Shown here: in pieces, positions 16,350-27,405 of the stretch | Position numbering within the stretch: the stretch's first letter is position 1 | How the letters are laid out: each line of letters starts with the position of its first letter | Origin: Marivivens sp. LCG002 | GTDB lineage: Bacteria > Pseudomonadota > Alphaproteobacteria > Rhodobacterales > Rhodobacteraceae | Direction of reading: 5' to 3' | DNA length: 64,000 nt | NCBI RefSeq assembly: GCF_030264275.1 | Contig: NZ_CP127165.1 | Location: 2,096,001 to 2,160,000, forward strand | The notes under the pieces: generated by a model | The model's database searches: none | What the model was told of the DNA's origin: nothing | What the model saw: only the letters and a program-made list of their open reading frames with translations | Made by a program: the position numbers and the translations under genes

Positions 16350-17412
16350 TCCCCTCCCCCTCGGCTCTACCATCGGCATTCTGGGCGGCGGTCAACTTGG
16401 CCGTATGCTTTCGGTGGCGGCCTCCCGTCTCGGGTTCAAAACGCATATCTTCGAACCAAGCGCGAACCCGCCCGCAGGCCACGTCGCGGACAAGGTAACG
16501 ACCGCGTCTTATGACGACGCCGATGCGCTCGCCGCCTTTGCTGCGTCGGTCGATGTGATCACCTACGAATTCGAGAACATCCCCACGTCTGCGCTCGATC
16601 TGCTTGAGGCAGCCAGACCGATCAGACCGGGTCGGCAGGCGCTCGCCACCTCGCAAGACCGCCTGATCGAAAAGACCTTCCTTCAGGGGCTTGGCCTCAA
16701 CACCGCTCCATTCGCCGACATCCCGAACCGCGAAGCACTGGCCACGGCGCTCGAAACTATCGGCGCACCCTCCATCCTCAAAACCCGCACCATGGGCTAT
16801 GACGGCAAAGGGCAAGCGCGGATCATGGACGCCAAGGATGCCGACACCGCCTATGCCGATATGAACGGCGCTCCTGCGATCCTCGAAGGTTTCGTCAACT
16901 TCAGCCACGAAGTCTCGGTGATCGGGGCGCGCGGCCTTGACGGCTCTGTCGCCTGTTTCGACCCCGGCGAAAACGTCCATCGCAGCGGTATCCTACACAC
17001 CACGACGGTTCCCGCACGGCTCACCCCTGCGCAGCGCACGGACGCCATCCTGATCGCGGCGAAAATCCTTGGAGCGCTCGACTATGTGGGCGTGATGGGG
17101 GTCGAGCTTTTCGTCACGGCGCAGGGACTGATCGTGAACGAGATTGCGCCGCGTGTGCATAACTCGGGTCACTGGACACAGAACGGCTGCACCATCGACC
17201 AATTCGAACAGCACATCCGCGCTGTTGCGGGCTGGCCCTTGGGGGATGGCAAACGACACTCGAACGTGGTGATGGAAAACCTGATCGGGGATGACATCGA
17301 CCGTATCCCCGAGATCGCGAAAGGCTCTGCCGCGATCCATCTCTATGGCAAGGCAGACGCAAAGCCCGGTCGCAAGATGGGCCATATCAACACAGTGACG
17401 GGCGCCGCATAG
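16342..17412 (+). CDS. purK: N5-carboxyaminoimidazole ribonucleotide synthase PurK
   Basis: A 356-residue ATP-grasp enzyme making N5-CAIR from AIR, ATP and bicarbonate. The start at 16342 ([20 protein letters not shown]) overlaps purE by eight bases and places the dinucleotide-like GGGQLGRM loop at the usual distance. ATP-grasp features include [12 protein letters not shown] and the late [14 protein letters not shown]. Length is normal. Its stop codon lies inside the loop of the following terminator. Confidence 0.97.
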   Translation: MSNPLPLGSTIGILGGGQLGRMLSVAASRLGFKTHIFEPSANPPAGHVADKVTTASYDDADALAAFAASVDVITYEFENIPTSALDLLEAARPIRPGRQALATSQDRLIEKTFLQGLGLNTAPFADIPNREALATALETIGAPSILKTRTMGYDGKGQARIMDAKDADTAYADMNGAPAILEGFVNFSHEVSVIGARGLDGSVACFDPGENVHRSGILHTTTVPARLTPAQRTDAILIAAKILGALDYVGVMGVELFVTAQGLIVNEIAPRVHNSGHWTQNGCTIDQFEQHIRAVAGWPLGDGKRHSNVVMENLIGDDIDRIPEIAKGSAAIHLYGKADAKPGRKMGHINTVTGAA

Positions 17413-17422
17413 GGCGCCCTTT
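17400..17422. terminator. bidirectional terminator overlapping the purK stop
   Basis: A 7-bp stem (17400-17406 with 17413-17419) whose loop includes the purK TAG; a short T-run follows. It separates purK from the convergent hydrolase gene. Confidence 0.7.
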
Positions 17423-18171
17423 CACTTTCCAAAGATCACATTGCCGAGCGATAGATCGCGGTCAAAGCGCCCTATCTCGAGAAAGGCCGCGACTTGTGCC
17501 ATCACGAGGGGATTGTTCATCATAAAGGTATGGGTCACCGGAAGAACGAGGTGATCGGTCATCCCCTCGAGAACGGTTGACGTGACCGAGACTTTGCCGT
17601 CGTCCGCCCCCTCGATCAGGTTGGAAAAGAGCGGGTTGAGCGATTGGTTCCCCGCGATGATCCCGACCTCGAAATCCGCCGCTTCAAGCGAATTGGGCAC
17701 GGATGAGGGTTCGGTCCCAAGCTCGAGCCCCGCAGGACCGTTGAACCATTCAAAGGGCTCCCACTCGCCGAAGATATCCACCAACTCGGACCCTTTGTTG
17801 GGCGGGGCAAGCATCACCACACGGCCCATTTTCGCGGGTCTGTTCTTGGCAAGCCAAGCACGCGCCAAGATACCGCCCATGGAATGGGTGACGAAATTGA
17901 CCTGATGATCGCCGCAGGCTTCGACGTCACGGGTGACATCCTCGTCCACGAGCTGCTCGATCGTCCGCTCCGTCGACGGATAACCCGAGTTGACCACAAC
18001 ATAGCCTTCGCTTTCCAGAAAGAGCGCCATCGGCGTCATCGAAAGCTCACTTCGCGCCAATCCATGAAGTAGGACGACGCATTGATCTTCGTGCATGACG
18101 TTCTCCTGATCTGAAGCACAAGCGGCCAGCGGAACCAAGAACATGGAAAAGAGGAGTGCGATACGGGTCAT
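17422..18171 (-). CDS. alpha/beta-hydrolase lipoprotein (lipase/PGAP1-like)
   Basis: A 249-residue predicted lipoprotein: signal peptide with lipobox LAAC (Cys18), then an alpha/beta-hydrolase core with [10 protein letters not shown] (oxyanion region) and nucleophile elbow THSMGG, and a late VTHTFMM likely supplying the catalytic His. The ATG at 18171 is preferred over an in-frame TTG two codons earlier. Probably an envelope esterase or lipase; the substrate is unknown. It stands alone between convergent purK and a divergent Nudix gene. Confidence 0.8.
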   Translation of the reverse strand: MTRIALLFSMFLVPLAACASDQENVMHEDQCVVLLHGLARSELSMTPMALFLESEGYVVVNSGYPSTERTIEQLVDEDVTRDVEACGDHQVNFVTHSMGGILARAWLAKNRPAKMGRVVMLAPPNKGSELVDIFGEWEPFEWFNGPAGLELGTEPSSVPNSLEAADFEVGIIAGNQSLNPLFSNLIEGADDGKVSVTSTVLEGMTDHLVLPVTHTFMMNNPLVMAQVAAFLEIGRFDRDLSLGNVIFGK

Positions 18172-18249
18172 ATCCAAGAGATAGCATCTCGCTCAGGTTG
18201 TCAGAAGTCTTTCTCTTGCGTGACGCTGCGCAAAACGCCACGATAGGCC

Positions 18250-18696
18250 ATGCTTCGCCCGATCCGCCTTGCCGTCCGCGGCATCATCATGAACGAGAAC
18301 CGTCTTCTTTTGGTTAACGCTTGGAAAGGCAGGACACATCTTTGGTGTGCCCCCGGTGGGGGCGCGGAACCCCATCAAAGCCTGACCGCGAACCTCAAGC
18401 GCGAGATTTACGAGGAAACGGGACTTGGCGTCATGGTCGGGGCACCCTGCCTCGTGAACGAATTCCACGATCCGGGCGGTGATTTCCATCAAGTGGACAT
18501 CTATTTCCGCTGCACTTTGATTTCAGGCGACCCCGAAGGCGATTGGACCGATCCCGAAGGCGTTGTCTCGCATCGTAAATGGGTGACGCGCGAAGAGCTG
18601 AAAACGCTCCGCGTCAAACCCGACAGCCTTGCCGCTGTTGCGTGGGAAGACCCGAACGCCCCACCCTATGACGCGCTGGAGCCGATCCTGCGTTAA
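18250..18696 (+). CDS. Nudix hydrolase
   Basis: A 148-residue Nudix-fold pyrophosphohydrolase. The Nudix box starts at GGGAEPHQS and continues to KREIYEETGLG; the metal-binding REIYEE core is intact, but the first Glu of the GX5E element is Gln. The substrate (nucleoside diphosphate derivative or similar) cannot be told from sequence. Single-gene unit, convergent with groEL. Confidence 0.85.
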   Translation: MLRPIRLAVRGIIMNENRLLLVNAWKGRTHLWCAPGGGAEPHQSLTANLKREIYEETGLGVMVGAPCLVNEFHDPGGDFHQVDIYFRCTLISGDPEGDWTDPEGVVSHRKWVTREELKTLRVKPDSLAAVAWEDPNAPPYDALEPILR

Positions 18697-18702
18697 AATG
18701 AA

Positions 18703-18730
18703 AAAGGGCCCGCAGATGCGAGCCCTTTCC
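18703..18730. terminator. bidirectional terminator between Nudix gene and groEL
   Basis: A 7-bp stem (18703-18709 with 18722-18728) with an A-run on the left that becomes a T-run on the minus strand. It should end the groESL message. Confidence 0.75.
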
Positions 18731-18750
18731 CGATACCGTAACGGCGATGA

Positions 18751-20409
<1,659 letters not shown>

Positions 20410-20436
20410 TTAGTTTGTGTTTGAAAAGAAAGGTTC

Positions 20437-20724
20437 TCAGGCGATGATGCCGAGAATGTCGCTTTCTTTCATGATCAGAAGCTCTTCACCTTCGACGGTG
20501 ACTTCGGTGCCGGACCACTTGCCGAACAGAACGCGGTCGCCAGCCTTAACAGCCATTGCGATCAGCTCGCCCGAATCCTTACGAGCGCCTTCGCCGCAAG
20601 CAACGACTTCGCCTTCAGCCGGCTTTTCCTTGGCGCTGTCGGGGATGATCAGGCCGCCCTTGGTCTTTTCGTCGCTCTGTACACGGCGGACCAGAACACG
20701 GTCATGCAGCGGTTTAAAAGCCAT
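20437..20724 (-). CDS. groES: 10-kDa co-chaperonin GroES
   Basis: A 95-residue lid of the GroEL chamber, starting [12 protein letters not shown] and containing the mobile-loop stretch [10 protein letters not shown] and KWSGTEV near the C-terminal part. First gene of the groESL operon with an AGGAG ribosome site. Standard length. Confidence 0.99.
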   Translation of the reverse strand: MAFKPLHDRVLVRRVQSDEKTKGGLIIPDSAKEKPAEGEVVACGEGARKDSGELIAMAVKAGDRVLFGKWSGTEVTVEGEELLIMKESDILGIIA

Positions 20725-20773
20725 TGTAGTAGCTCCTCAGCTATCAGTTATCTCTCCGAGCCCTCTCGGGCTA

Positions 20774-20800
20774 TTAGCACTCACTCGATCCGAGTGCTAA
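20774..20800 (-). promoter_or_regulatory. CIRCE operator (HrcA site) of groESL
   Basis: A perfect match to the CIRCE element: TTAGCACTC (20774-20782), nine bases, GAGTGCTAA (20792-20800). HrcA repressor binds this inverted repeat to shut off groESL without stress. It lies in the groES leader, 50 bases upstream of the ATG. Confidence 0.98.
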
Positions 20801-20836
20801 CGGGGCATAGTTAGGGACCTGTTCAACGCCTGTCAA
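20798..20836 (-). promoter_or_regulatory. groESL promoter, overlapping sigma-70 and RpoH-like elements
   Basis: On the minus strand a perfect TTGACA (20831-20836) is followed after 17 bases by TAACTA, a weak -10. In the same stretch GTTGAAC and, 15 bases on, CCCCGTTA resemble RpoH elements; the latter overlaps the CIRCE edge. HrcA bound at CIRCE would therefore block initiation. Confidence 0.6.
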
Positions 20837-20984
20837 CAGCTTCCCTCATAAAAATCAGAGCCGGATTTTTCCGCCCCCGTTCCCCGCAGAAGCCCCTTTG
20901 CCGCAGCAGGTTTGGGCAGTGGTGACAAGCGATGCTGCAGCGCATATAAGGCGCGCAAATTTCATGTTTCGCAGGATTCCCGCA

Positions 20985-21902
20985 ATGACCACCTTTGTTT
21001 TCGGCCACAAAGCTCCCGACACCGACTCGACCGGCGCTCCGCTGATTTGGGAATGGTATCTCAACTCCAAAGGCGTCGATGCCAAAGCCAAACTGCTTGG
21101 CCAGCCGAACACCGAAGCTGCCTTTGTTGCAAAAAAGTGGGGCTTTGCCCTGCCCGAGATCATCGCGGACGTTGAAAACGATCAGCCCGTGGTCATCGTC
21201 GACACCAACAACCCCGCCGAACTGCCTGCCAACATCAACAATGCAGACATCCAAGCGATCATCGACCACCACAAGCTGGTTGGCGGCCTTGAAACCAAGG
21301 GTCCGATCGACATCACCATCCGCCCCCTCGCCTGCACTGTTACGGTCATGCACGATCTGATGGGCGCTGACGCCGAAACCATGCCCGACAACATCAAGGG
21401 TCTGATGCTGTCGTGCATCCTGTCGGATACACTGGAATTCCGCTCACCGACGACGACCGACACCGACCGCGCGCTTGCCCAGAAACTGGCCGCCGAGTTG
21501 AACCTCGATATCGCCGTCTATGCGAGCGAGATGTTCGAAGCCAAATCCGATGTTTCGGCTTTCTCGGATGCGGAACTGCTGCGCATGGACTCCAAGGAAT
21601 ATTCCGTAGAGGGCACCAAGTTCCGCGTTTCGGTTCTTGAAACCACCGCACCCAAGATCATCCTCGATCGCAAGGCAAGCCTGATGGAAACCTCGGTCGA
21701 AGTGGCCAAGGAAGACGGCGTCGACCAAGTGATCCTCTTCGTAGTCGACATTCTTCGCGAAGAAGCAACCCTGCTCGTTCCGAACGATCTTGTCAAAACG
21801 CTCGCCGAAAAGAGCTTTGGCGCGACGGTTTCGGGCGACACGGTTGTGCTTCTGGGCGTCATGTCCCGCAAAAAGCAGATCATTCCTGCACTCAAGCTCT
21901 GA
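20985..21902 (+). CDS. ppaC: manganese-dependent inorganic pyrophosphatase (family II)
   Basis: A 305-residue DHH-superfamily enzyme hydrolysing pyrophosphate. The metal-ligand motif GHKAPDTDS opens the protein, followed by DTNN, the IDHH motif, and the C-terminal SRKKQ substrate-binding motif. The ATG at 20985 is chosen because of an AGGA site and because the GHK motif then lies at the N-terminus as in known members. Length is normal for the two-domain form without CBS insert. Confidence 0.95.
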   Translation: MTTFVFGHKAPDTDSTGAPLIWEWYLNSKGVDAKAKLLGQPNTEAAFVAKKWGFALPEIIADVENDQPVVIVDTNNPAELPANINNADIQAIIDHHKLVGGLETKGPIDITIRPLACTVTVMHDLMGADAETMPDNIKGLMLSCILSDTLEFRSPTTTDTDRALAQKLAAELNLDIAVYASEMFEAKSDVSAFSDAELLRMDSKEYSVEGTKFRVSVLETTAPKIILDRKASLMETSVEVAKEDGVDQVILFVVDILREEATLLVPNDLVKTLAEKSFGATVSGDTVVLLGVMSRKKQIIPALKL

Positions 21903-21923
21903 TCTTTTCCCGATACGGGGAAC

Positions 21924-21947
21924 AAAGGGCGCTTCGGCGCCCTTTTT
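21924..21947 (+). terminator. intrinsic terminator after ppaC
   Basis: A 9-bp perfect stem (21924-21932 with 21937-21945) closed by a TTCG tetraloop and followed by a T-run. Very strong rho-independent terminator. Confidence 0.92.
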
Positions 21948-22003
21948 CATGTGCAACCACGACAGCACTGTGGCATCCAAGGCGCAACAGACAAGAGGCC
22001 AAT

Positions 22004-22876
22004 ATGACCGAGATTATCAACGCCTTCTCCGACATTTCAGACAACTATGACGCTGCATTCGTCGACCTTTGGGGCTGTATGCATAATGGCATTCACGCCT
22101 ATCCCGCGGCGGTCGAGGCGATGAAATCCTACCGTGCGCGCGGCGGCAAGGTTGTCCTTGTGACCAATGCGCCGAGAGCATGGAACTATGTCGCCGAGCA
22201 AATCACGCGCATGGGCATCCCGCCCGAGTGCTATGACGCTATCGCCACCTCTGGTGACAGCGCACGCGTCGCTCTCTTTACAGGCGCGATCGGCGGCAAG
22301 GTGTTCTTTATCGGCCAGGATCACGATCTGAGCTTTTTCGAGACGCCGCAGATCCTTGAAAACCCGATCACGGTCGAAAGCGTTCCCCTCGACGAAGCAA
22401 CGGGTATTTTGTGCTGTGGCCCGTTTGATCCCCTCGCCGATCCCGATGTCATGCGCCCCGAGTTTCTCTATGCCAAGACCAAAGGGATGAAGCTCCTCTG
22501 CGCCAACCCCGACATAATGATCGACCGTGGCGAGGCACGGGAATGGTGCGCAGGCGCACTTGCCCAGCTCTATACCGAAATGGGCGGCGAGAGCCTCTAT
22601 TTCGGCAAGCCCCATCCACCTATTTACGATCTCGCCCGCCGACGACTTTCCGCGCTGGACGATGCAGTGGAGGCACCCCGCATTATTGCCATCGGCGACG
22701 GCATCAAGACCGACATCCTCGGCGCAATGGGCGAGGATATTGATTCCCTCTTTATCACCGGCGGCCTTGCAGCTGCAGAAACCAAGACTAAAGCACAACC
22801 CGACGCCGATGCGCTAAAGGCTTATATCCAGACGGAAAACTCAAATCCCACCTATGCGATAGGCTTCTTGCGCTAG
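22004..22876 (+). CDS. HAD superfamily class IIA hydrolase (TIGR01459 type)
   Basis: A 290-residue phosphatase-like protein. Motif I reads VDLWGCMHNG, the DxWG form of this subfamily; motif II lies in VVLVTNAPRAW; the Lys/Asp motifs appear in YFGKPHPPIYDLA and IGDGIKTDILGA. Relatives act on small sugar phosphates or nucleotides, but the substrate here is unknown. It has its own ribosome site (AGAGGCC) after the ppaC terminator. Confidence 0.88.
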   Translation: MTEIINAFSDISDNYDAAFVDLWGCMHNGIHAYPAAVEAMKSYRARGGKVVLVTNAPRAWNYVAEQITRMGIPPECYDAIATSGDSARVALFTGAIGGKVFFIGQDHDLSFFETPQILENPITVESVPLDEATGILCCGPFDPLADPDVMRPEFLYAKTKGMKLLCANPDIMIDRGEAREWCAGALAQLYTEMGGESLYFGKPHPPIYDLARRRLSALDDAVEAPRIIAIGDGIKTDILGAMGEDIDSLFITGGLAAAETKTKAQPDADALKAYIQTENSNPTYAIGFLR

Positions 22877-22968
22877 TCATTTTAGGGTTGAAGTTTCTGC
22901 AGTTGCGAAGTAATTTAGTTTCAAATGAAACCCCAAAAGGGACTATTTGTTACTCAATGGAGCGCAAC

Positions 22969-23412
22969 ATGCTGGATAACGCACCCCGTGGCACGATCTG
23001 CATCGAGGACATCGAGATCGGTATGGTCCGGTCGCTCCGCAAGGTGGTGACCGACCGCGACATCGAGCTCTTTGCCGAAGTATCGACGGACAGAAACCCC
23101 GTTCACCTTGATGATGACTATGCCCGTGATACGATTTTCGAGGGTCGGATCGCGCATGGTATGCTTACCGCCGGTCTTGTCTCTGCGGTCATCGGCGAAC
23201 AGCTTCCGGGCCATGGCACGGTCTATCTTGGACAATCCCTCAAATTCCTCGGCCCCGTGCGTCCGGGCGACATGGTGCTTGCCGAAGTCGAGGTCACGGG
23301 CATCGACCACGCCAAGCGCCGCGTGACGATGGACACCCGCTGTCTCGTCAACGGCAAAAAGATCCTCATCGGCGAGGCCACTGTGCTTGCCCCGAGCCGC
23401 AAGTTCGACTGA
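22969..23412 (+). CDS. MaoC-like (R)-specific enoyl-CoA hydratase
   Basis: A 147-residue hot-dog-fold hydratase. The catalytic Asp/His motif is visible in DRNPVHLDDDYA and the following GRIAHGML. The ATG at 22969 has GGAG six bases upstream and gives the usual length; an ATG four codons earlier is possible. Members hydrate trans-2-enoyl-CoA in fatty-acid or polyester metabolism. The neighbours give no pathway hint. Confidence 0.85.
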   Translation: MLDNAPRGTICIEDIEIGMVRSLRKVVTDRDIELFAEVSTDRNPVHLDDDYARDTIFEGRIAHGMLTAGLVSAVIGEQLPGHGTVYLGQSLKFLGPVRPGDMVLAEVEVTGIDHAKRRVTMDTRCLVNGKKILIGEATVLAPSRKFD

Positions 23413-23463
23413 TAACGCACACCCCCGCTTGCAAGAGACCGCAAGGGGAGTTACGCAGCCATT

Positions 23464-24402
23464 ATGCGTATCGTCCGAGACACTCTTTATATGGATCCCG
23501 CCGACCGTGGAGCTGCCGCGGTCATCGGGAATTTCGACGGCGTCCATCTCGGACACCAAGCGGTTCTGGATCACGCCCGTGATGTGGCGAAACAGGACAA
23601 CGCCAAGCTGGGCGTTCTGACCTTCGAACCTCACCCCCGCCAGTTTTTCGCACCTGACGCCCCTGCCTTCCGTTTGATGAATGCAGAGGCCAAGGCGAAC
23701 CGTTTGGCGAAACTCGGGGTGGATGTGCTCTACGAGGTGCCCTTCAACAAGGCACTGGCGAGCCTTTCGCCCAAGGAATTCGCGCAGGAAGTCATCGTCA
23801 AACGTCTAGGACTTTGCCATGTGATCGTCGGCGCCGACTTTTGTTTCGGCAAAGACCGCGCGGGCACGACCGAGGTTCTCGTCAATCTTGGCAAAGAACT
23901 CGGCTTTGGTGTGACGATCGTTCCGCTTCTGGCGCTCGACGCGGGAGAGGTCTCCTCTACGGCGATCCGCACCGCACTTGCCGAAGGAGACCCCCAAGGC
24001 GCAGCCGCGATGCTCGGCCACCTTCACCGCATCGAAGGCACGGTCATCCGCGGTGACCAGCGCGGGCGCGATTTGGGGTATCCTACAGCGAATATGTCGA
24101 TAACGGGACTGCATCACCCCAAATTGGGTGTCTATGCGGTCAAGGTCGATGTGCTCACCGGCCCGCACAAGGGCACGTATGGTGGGGCGGCCTCGATCGG
24201 CGTGCGCCCCATGTTCGGCGACAACATCCCGAATTGCGAAACATTCATCTTCGATTTCAAAGGCGATCTTTACGGCGCAGAGCTTTCGGTTGCTTTGATC
24301 GAATACCTGCGTCCCGAACTCAAGTTCGACAGCCTCGAAGCGCTGATCGAGCAAATGGACAAGGACTGCGCCCGCTCCCGCGAGATCCTCGCGGATGGCT
24401 GA
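23464..24402 (+). CDS. ribF: bifunctional riboflavin kinase/FAD synthetase
   Basis: A 312-residue enzyme making FMN then FAD from riboflavin. The N-terminal adenylyltransferase has GNFDGVHLGHQ and TFEPHPRQFF; the C-terminal flavokinase has RGRDLGYPTANM. It overlaps the next gene by eight bases (ATGGCTGA), giving a coupled trio with the YcgN-like gene and threonine aldolase. Confidence 0.97.
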   Translation: MRIVRDTLYMDPADRGAAAVIGNFDGVHLGHQAVLDHARDVAKQDNAKLGVLTFEPHPRQFFAPDAPAFRLMNAEAKANRLAKLGVDVLYEVPFNKALASLSPKEFAQEVIVKRLGLCHVIVGADFCFGKDRAGTTEVLVNLGKELGFGVTIVPLLALDAGEVSSTAIRTALAEGDPQGAAAMLGHLHRIEGTVIRGDQRGRDLGYPTANMSITGLHHPKLGVYAVKVDVLTGPHKGTYGGAASIGVRPMFGDNIPNCETFIFDFKGDLYGAELSVALIEYLRPELKFDSLEALIEQMDKDCARSREILADG

Positions 24403-24862
24403 GATCGACCGAAACGGCCTTCGCGAGCGGTTCTGGGCCAATGTCCCGATGGACAAGATGACCCAGAAAGAATGGGAAGCGCTCTGCGACGGCTGCGGAA
24501 AATGCTGTCTCAACAAACTTGAAGACGAGGAGACGGGCGAAGTCGTTCTTACCCGCGTGGCCTGTCGCCTTCTGGACGACTCGACCTGCCTTTGCAGCCA
24601 ATACCCGATCCGTCACCAATTCGTCCCCGAATGTATCGTCATGTCACCAAAGACGATTGCCGAGAACATGTATTGGCTCCCCCAGACCTGTGCCTATCGT
24701 TTGGTGACAGAGGGGCGGGACCTCTATCACTGGCATCCGCTCATTTCCGGCGATCCCATGTCGGTTCACGAGGCTGGTGTGTCGATGCGCGGCTTGACCG
24801 TGCCCGAGTTCGAAGTCGACGATGACGACTGGGAAAACCACATTATCGAGGAGCCGACCTGA
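24395..24862 (+). CDS. YcgN/UPF0260 family cysteine-cluster protein
   Basis: A 155-residue protein with the family's cysteine pattern: LCDGCGKCC near residues 30-38 and a second set in TCLCSQYP, PEC and QTC, suggesting a bound metal or iron-sulphur cluster. Relatives are the YkgJ/YcgN group of unknown function. It overlaps ribF by eight bases and the aldolase by one, so it is coexpressed with both. Confidence 0.85.
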   Translation: MAEIDRNGLRERFWANVPMDKMTQKEWEALCDGCGKCCLNKLEDEETGEVVLTRVACRLLDDSTCLCSQYPIRHQFVPECIVMSPKTIAENMYWLPQTCAYRLVTEGRDLYHWHPLISGDPMSVHEAGVSMRGLTVPEFEVDDDDWENHIIEEPT

Positions 24863-25911
24863 TGTTCTTTGCGTCCGACAACACGAGCCCTGCCCACCCG
24901 AGCGTGCTGGCGGCTCTGGCACGCGCCAACGAAGGCTATGCCAAATCCTATGGAACGGACGCAATCATGGATCGGGTGCGCGATCAAATCCGCGACCTGT
25001 TCGAAGCCCCCGAAGCCTCCGTCTATCTCGTTGCAACAGGCTCGGCCGCGAATGCTCTTGCCGTGTCGATCCTCTGCCAGCCTTGGGAGACGATCTATTG
25101 CCACCGCAACGCCCATATCGAAGAAGACGAATGTGGTGCGCCGGAATTCTACACCAATGGCGCCAAGCTCACGCTGCTCGAAGGCAAAGACGCAAAGATC
25201 GACATCGAAGAGCTGCGCAAGGCGATCCACTTTACCGCGCGCGCTGGCGTCCACAACGTTCAAAAAGGTGCACTCTCGATCACAAATGTGACCGAACAAG
25301 GCACAGTCTATCACCCCTCCGAAATTGCGGCTTTGACCGCTCTTGCGCACGAGCACGGTATCCCCTGTCATCTCGATGGGGCACGCTTTGCCAATGCGAT
25401 CGTCGCAACAGGGGCCACCCCTGCGGAGATGACGTGGAAAGCGGGTATCGACGTGCTCTCCTTCGGCGGCACCAAGAATGGCTTGATGGGCGTCGAAGCC
25501 GTGGTGATTTTCAATCCCAAGCGCGCGTGGGAGTTCGAACTGCGCCGCAAACGCGGCGGGCATCTATTCTCCAAGCACCGCTATCTTTCGGCACAAATGG
25601 AGGCCTATCTCGCTGATGGTCTTTGGCTTGATATGGCACGCGAGGCGAACCGCACGGGCGCTCTGTTGTCCCAAGGGATCGTGAAAGCAGGGGCGACGCT
25701 TCTGCATCCCACGGATGCCAATTGCGTCTTCGCGAAATGGCCTCGCGGGAAGCATCAAAGCCTCATCGACGGTGGCGCAAACTATTACTTCTGGCCGTTC
25801 GATCAAGACATCGAAGGACCCTTAGATGTGGACCTTTCGGCGCGCCTTGTGACAAGCTGGTGCACCACGGACGAAGATGTAGAGTGCTTCCTGTCGCTTA
25901 TGAACGGCTGA
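24862..25911 (+). CDS. ltaE: low-specificity L-threonine aldolase
   Basis: A 349-residue PLP enzyme cleaving threonine or allo-threonine to glycine and acetaldehyde. The fold-type I motifs are visible: HLDGARFANA (Asp binding the PLP nitrogen) and SFGGTKNG with the Schiff-base lysine. The start overlaps the previous stop by one base. Its 3' end overlaps the convergent hydrolase gene by 14 bp. Confidence 0.92.
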   Translation: MFFASDNTSPAHPSVLAALARANEGYAKSYGTDAIMDRVRDQIRDLFEAPEASVYLVATGSAANALAVSILCQPWETIYCHRNAHIEEDECGAPEFYTNGAKLTLLEGKDAKIDIEELRKAIHFTARAGVHNVQKGALSITNVTEQGTVYHPSEIAALTALAHEHGIPCHLDGARFANAIVATGATPAEMTWKAGIDVLSFGGTKNGLMGVEAVVIFNPKRAWEFELRRKRGGHLFSKHRYLSAQMEAYLADGLWLDMAREANRTGALLSQGIVKAGATLLHPTDANCVFAKWPRGKHQSLIDGGANYYFWPFDQDIEGPLDVDLSARLVTSWCTTDEDVECFLSLMNG

Positions 25912-26695
25912 AGTTTACTTCGAGCAAACCAGCCACCTGAGCAGGATGGGTCATAAGCACATTGTGCTCTGCTCCGTCGACGGTCGCGACGCCGACATCG
26001 GGCATCCTTGCGGCGATATTCTCGCAGATGACAGGCATCTCAGCCAAGGTCTCGGTCCCATAGACCACGATCACAGGCATGGCGAGGCTCTCTAGCCCGC
26101 CTTCCTGCAACAGAACATCGGTGTGGCAAAAGTTATCGCAGGCTTTGATGAAGCGCATATTCTTATACACAGCAAGGCGGCGCTCTTCGGGGAGATTTTC
26201 CCAATAGCCCGTTCCGCCCCAATGCCGCATGAAGGTGTTGACTGCTGTGTCCTGATCCCCCGCATCGACGGCCGCCATCATCGGAGCAATCCGCGCTTGA
26301 TGTTTCTCCCAAAGTTCCGATCCTTCGAGAGCCGAATAGAGAATGGGCTCGACCAGCGTCAGGGACCGCACGACATCAGGCCGATGCATCGCAAGCGAAA
26401 GGGCGACAAGCGCACCATAGGAATGCCCGACGAGATCCATCGGCTCGACACCGAGGATGCTGTTGGCCACTTGGAGCGAGAGAAGACAGAAATCGACGCC
26501 CCCATCCCAGTCCTGCGATTGACCATGTCCGGGAAGGTCAAAGGCAATGACCCTCGCCTTCCCGTCCAGCTCTGCGGCGAGTCGTTTGAAATTGCCAGAA
26601 TGCCCGAGGGTTCCGTGGATACCGAGGACGGTGCGTTCGCCGTCTCCGAAGTCCTGAACAAAGATCGAAAGTCCCTCGTGCTCTTCTATCGGCAT
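25898..26695 (-). CDS. alpha/beta hydrolase
   Basis: A 265-residue cytoplasmic hydrolase with oxyanion-hole HGTLG, nucleophile elbow VGHSYGAL and a catalytic His in DGAEHNVL. No signal peptide. The substrate is unknown; the class includes esterases and ring-cleavage hydrolases. The start overlaps the stop of the upstream isomerase by one base, so the two form an operon, perhaps acting on one aromatic or ring-type compound. Confidence 0.85.
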   Translation of the reverse strand: MPIEEHEGLSIFVQDFGDGERTVLGIHGTLGHSGNFKRLAAELDGKARVIAFDLPGHGQSQDWDGGVDFCLLSLQVANSILGVEPMDLVGHSYGALVALSLAMHRPDVVRSLTLVEPILYSALEGSELWEKHQARIAPMMAAVDAGDQDTAVNTFMRHWGGTGYWENLPEERRLAVYKNMRFIKACDNFCHTDVLLQEGGLESLAMPVIVVYGTETLAEMPVICENIAARMPDVGVATVDGAEHNVLMTHPAQVAGLLEVNFSRS

Positions 26696-27294
26696 TACAA
26701 AGTCCCGCTTAAATACGCATCTAAATCATTAAGCCGATCCTGACCCCAGAACCTTTCGTCAGTGTCGGTTATGTAAAACGGTGCACCGAAAGCCCCTCGG
26801 CTCACGGCTTCTTCCAGATTCGCCGCATAGGTCTCTGCCCCGAGCATCAGGCCCTTGTCGGCCAGCGCGGGATCGAACCCTGCTTCCTTTAGACATTCCC
26901 GAACAACGTCGTCTTCTGCAATATTCTTTTCCCGCGACCAGACGCTTGCTGTCACCGCGTGGACAAGTTTGCCCAAATCGCCACCCCCTTCGGCCTGAGC
27001 CGCGATAATCGCATAGGCGGCAGGAGCGCCGTTTGTCGGCCAGAACATCGGACGCAGATTGAACGGAAGCCCCGTCTTGGCGGCCTGACGGCGCAATTCC
27101 TGGGCGCGATACTCTTGCCGCGAGGGATGCCGCTCGAGCGGCGGCGTGCCGCCTGTGCGCGCAAAGAGCGCGATAATATCAAGAGGCTTATAAGTGATGG
27201 TCGCGCCATGTTTGGCAGCGATTTCCTCAAGACGCGTTCCAGCGAGATACGTATACGGTGAAAGGGTCGCAAAAAAGTAATCTATATGCGGCAT
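26695..27294 (-). CDS. 2-hydroxychromene-2-carboxylate isomerase family (DsbA-like)
   Basis: A 199-residue member of the DsbA/GST-kappa thioredoxin-fold group. The N-terminal YFFATLSPYTYL has Ser12 at the position of the glutathione-activating Ser of HCCA isomerase, and no Cys pair. RPMFWPTN and the final GVPFY-like region (FGAPFYITD) fit the family. In naphthalene pathways the enzyme isomerises HCCA, but no other aromatic catabolic gene lies here, so the real substrate is open. Confidence 0.82.
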   Translation of the reverse strand: MPHIDYFFATLSPYTYLAGTRLEEIAAKHGATITYKPLDIIALFARTGGTPPLERHPSRQEYRAQELRRQAAKTGLPFNLRPMFWPTNGAPAAYAIIAAQAEGGGDLGKLVHAVTASVWSREKNIAEDDVVRECLKEAGFDPALADKGLMLGAETYAANLEEAVSRGAFGAPFYITDTDERFWGQDRLNDLDAYLSGTL

Positions 27295-27405
27295 TTGATC
27301 CTCCTAGCCCTCCTGATCGGTTCACGCGACGGTATCCTTGTGCTAGGCGGTGTCAACGTCACGATTCCGTCATGTGATGGATGCAACCACCTGGGGATAG
27401 TCTAG

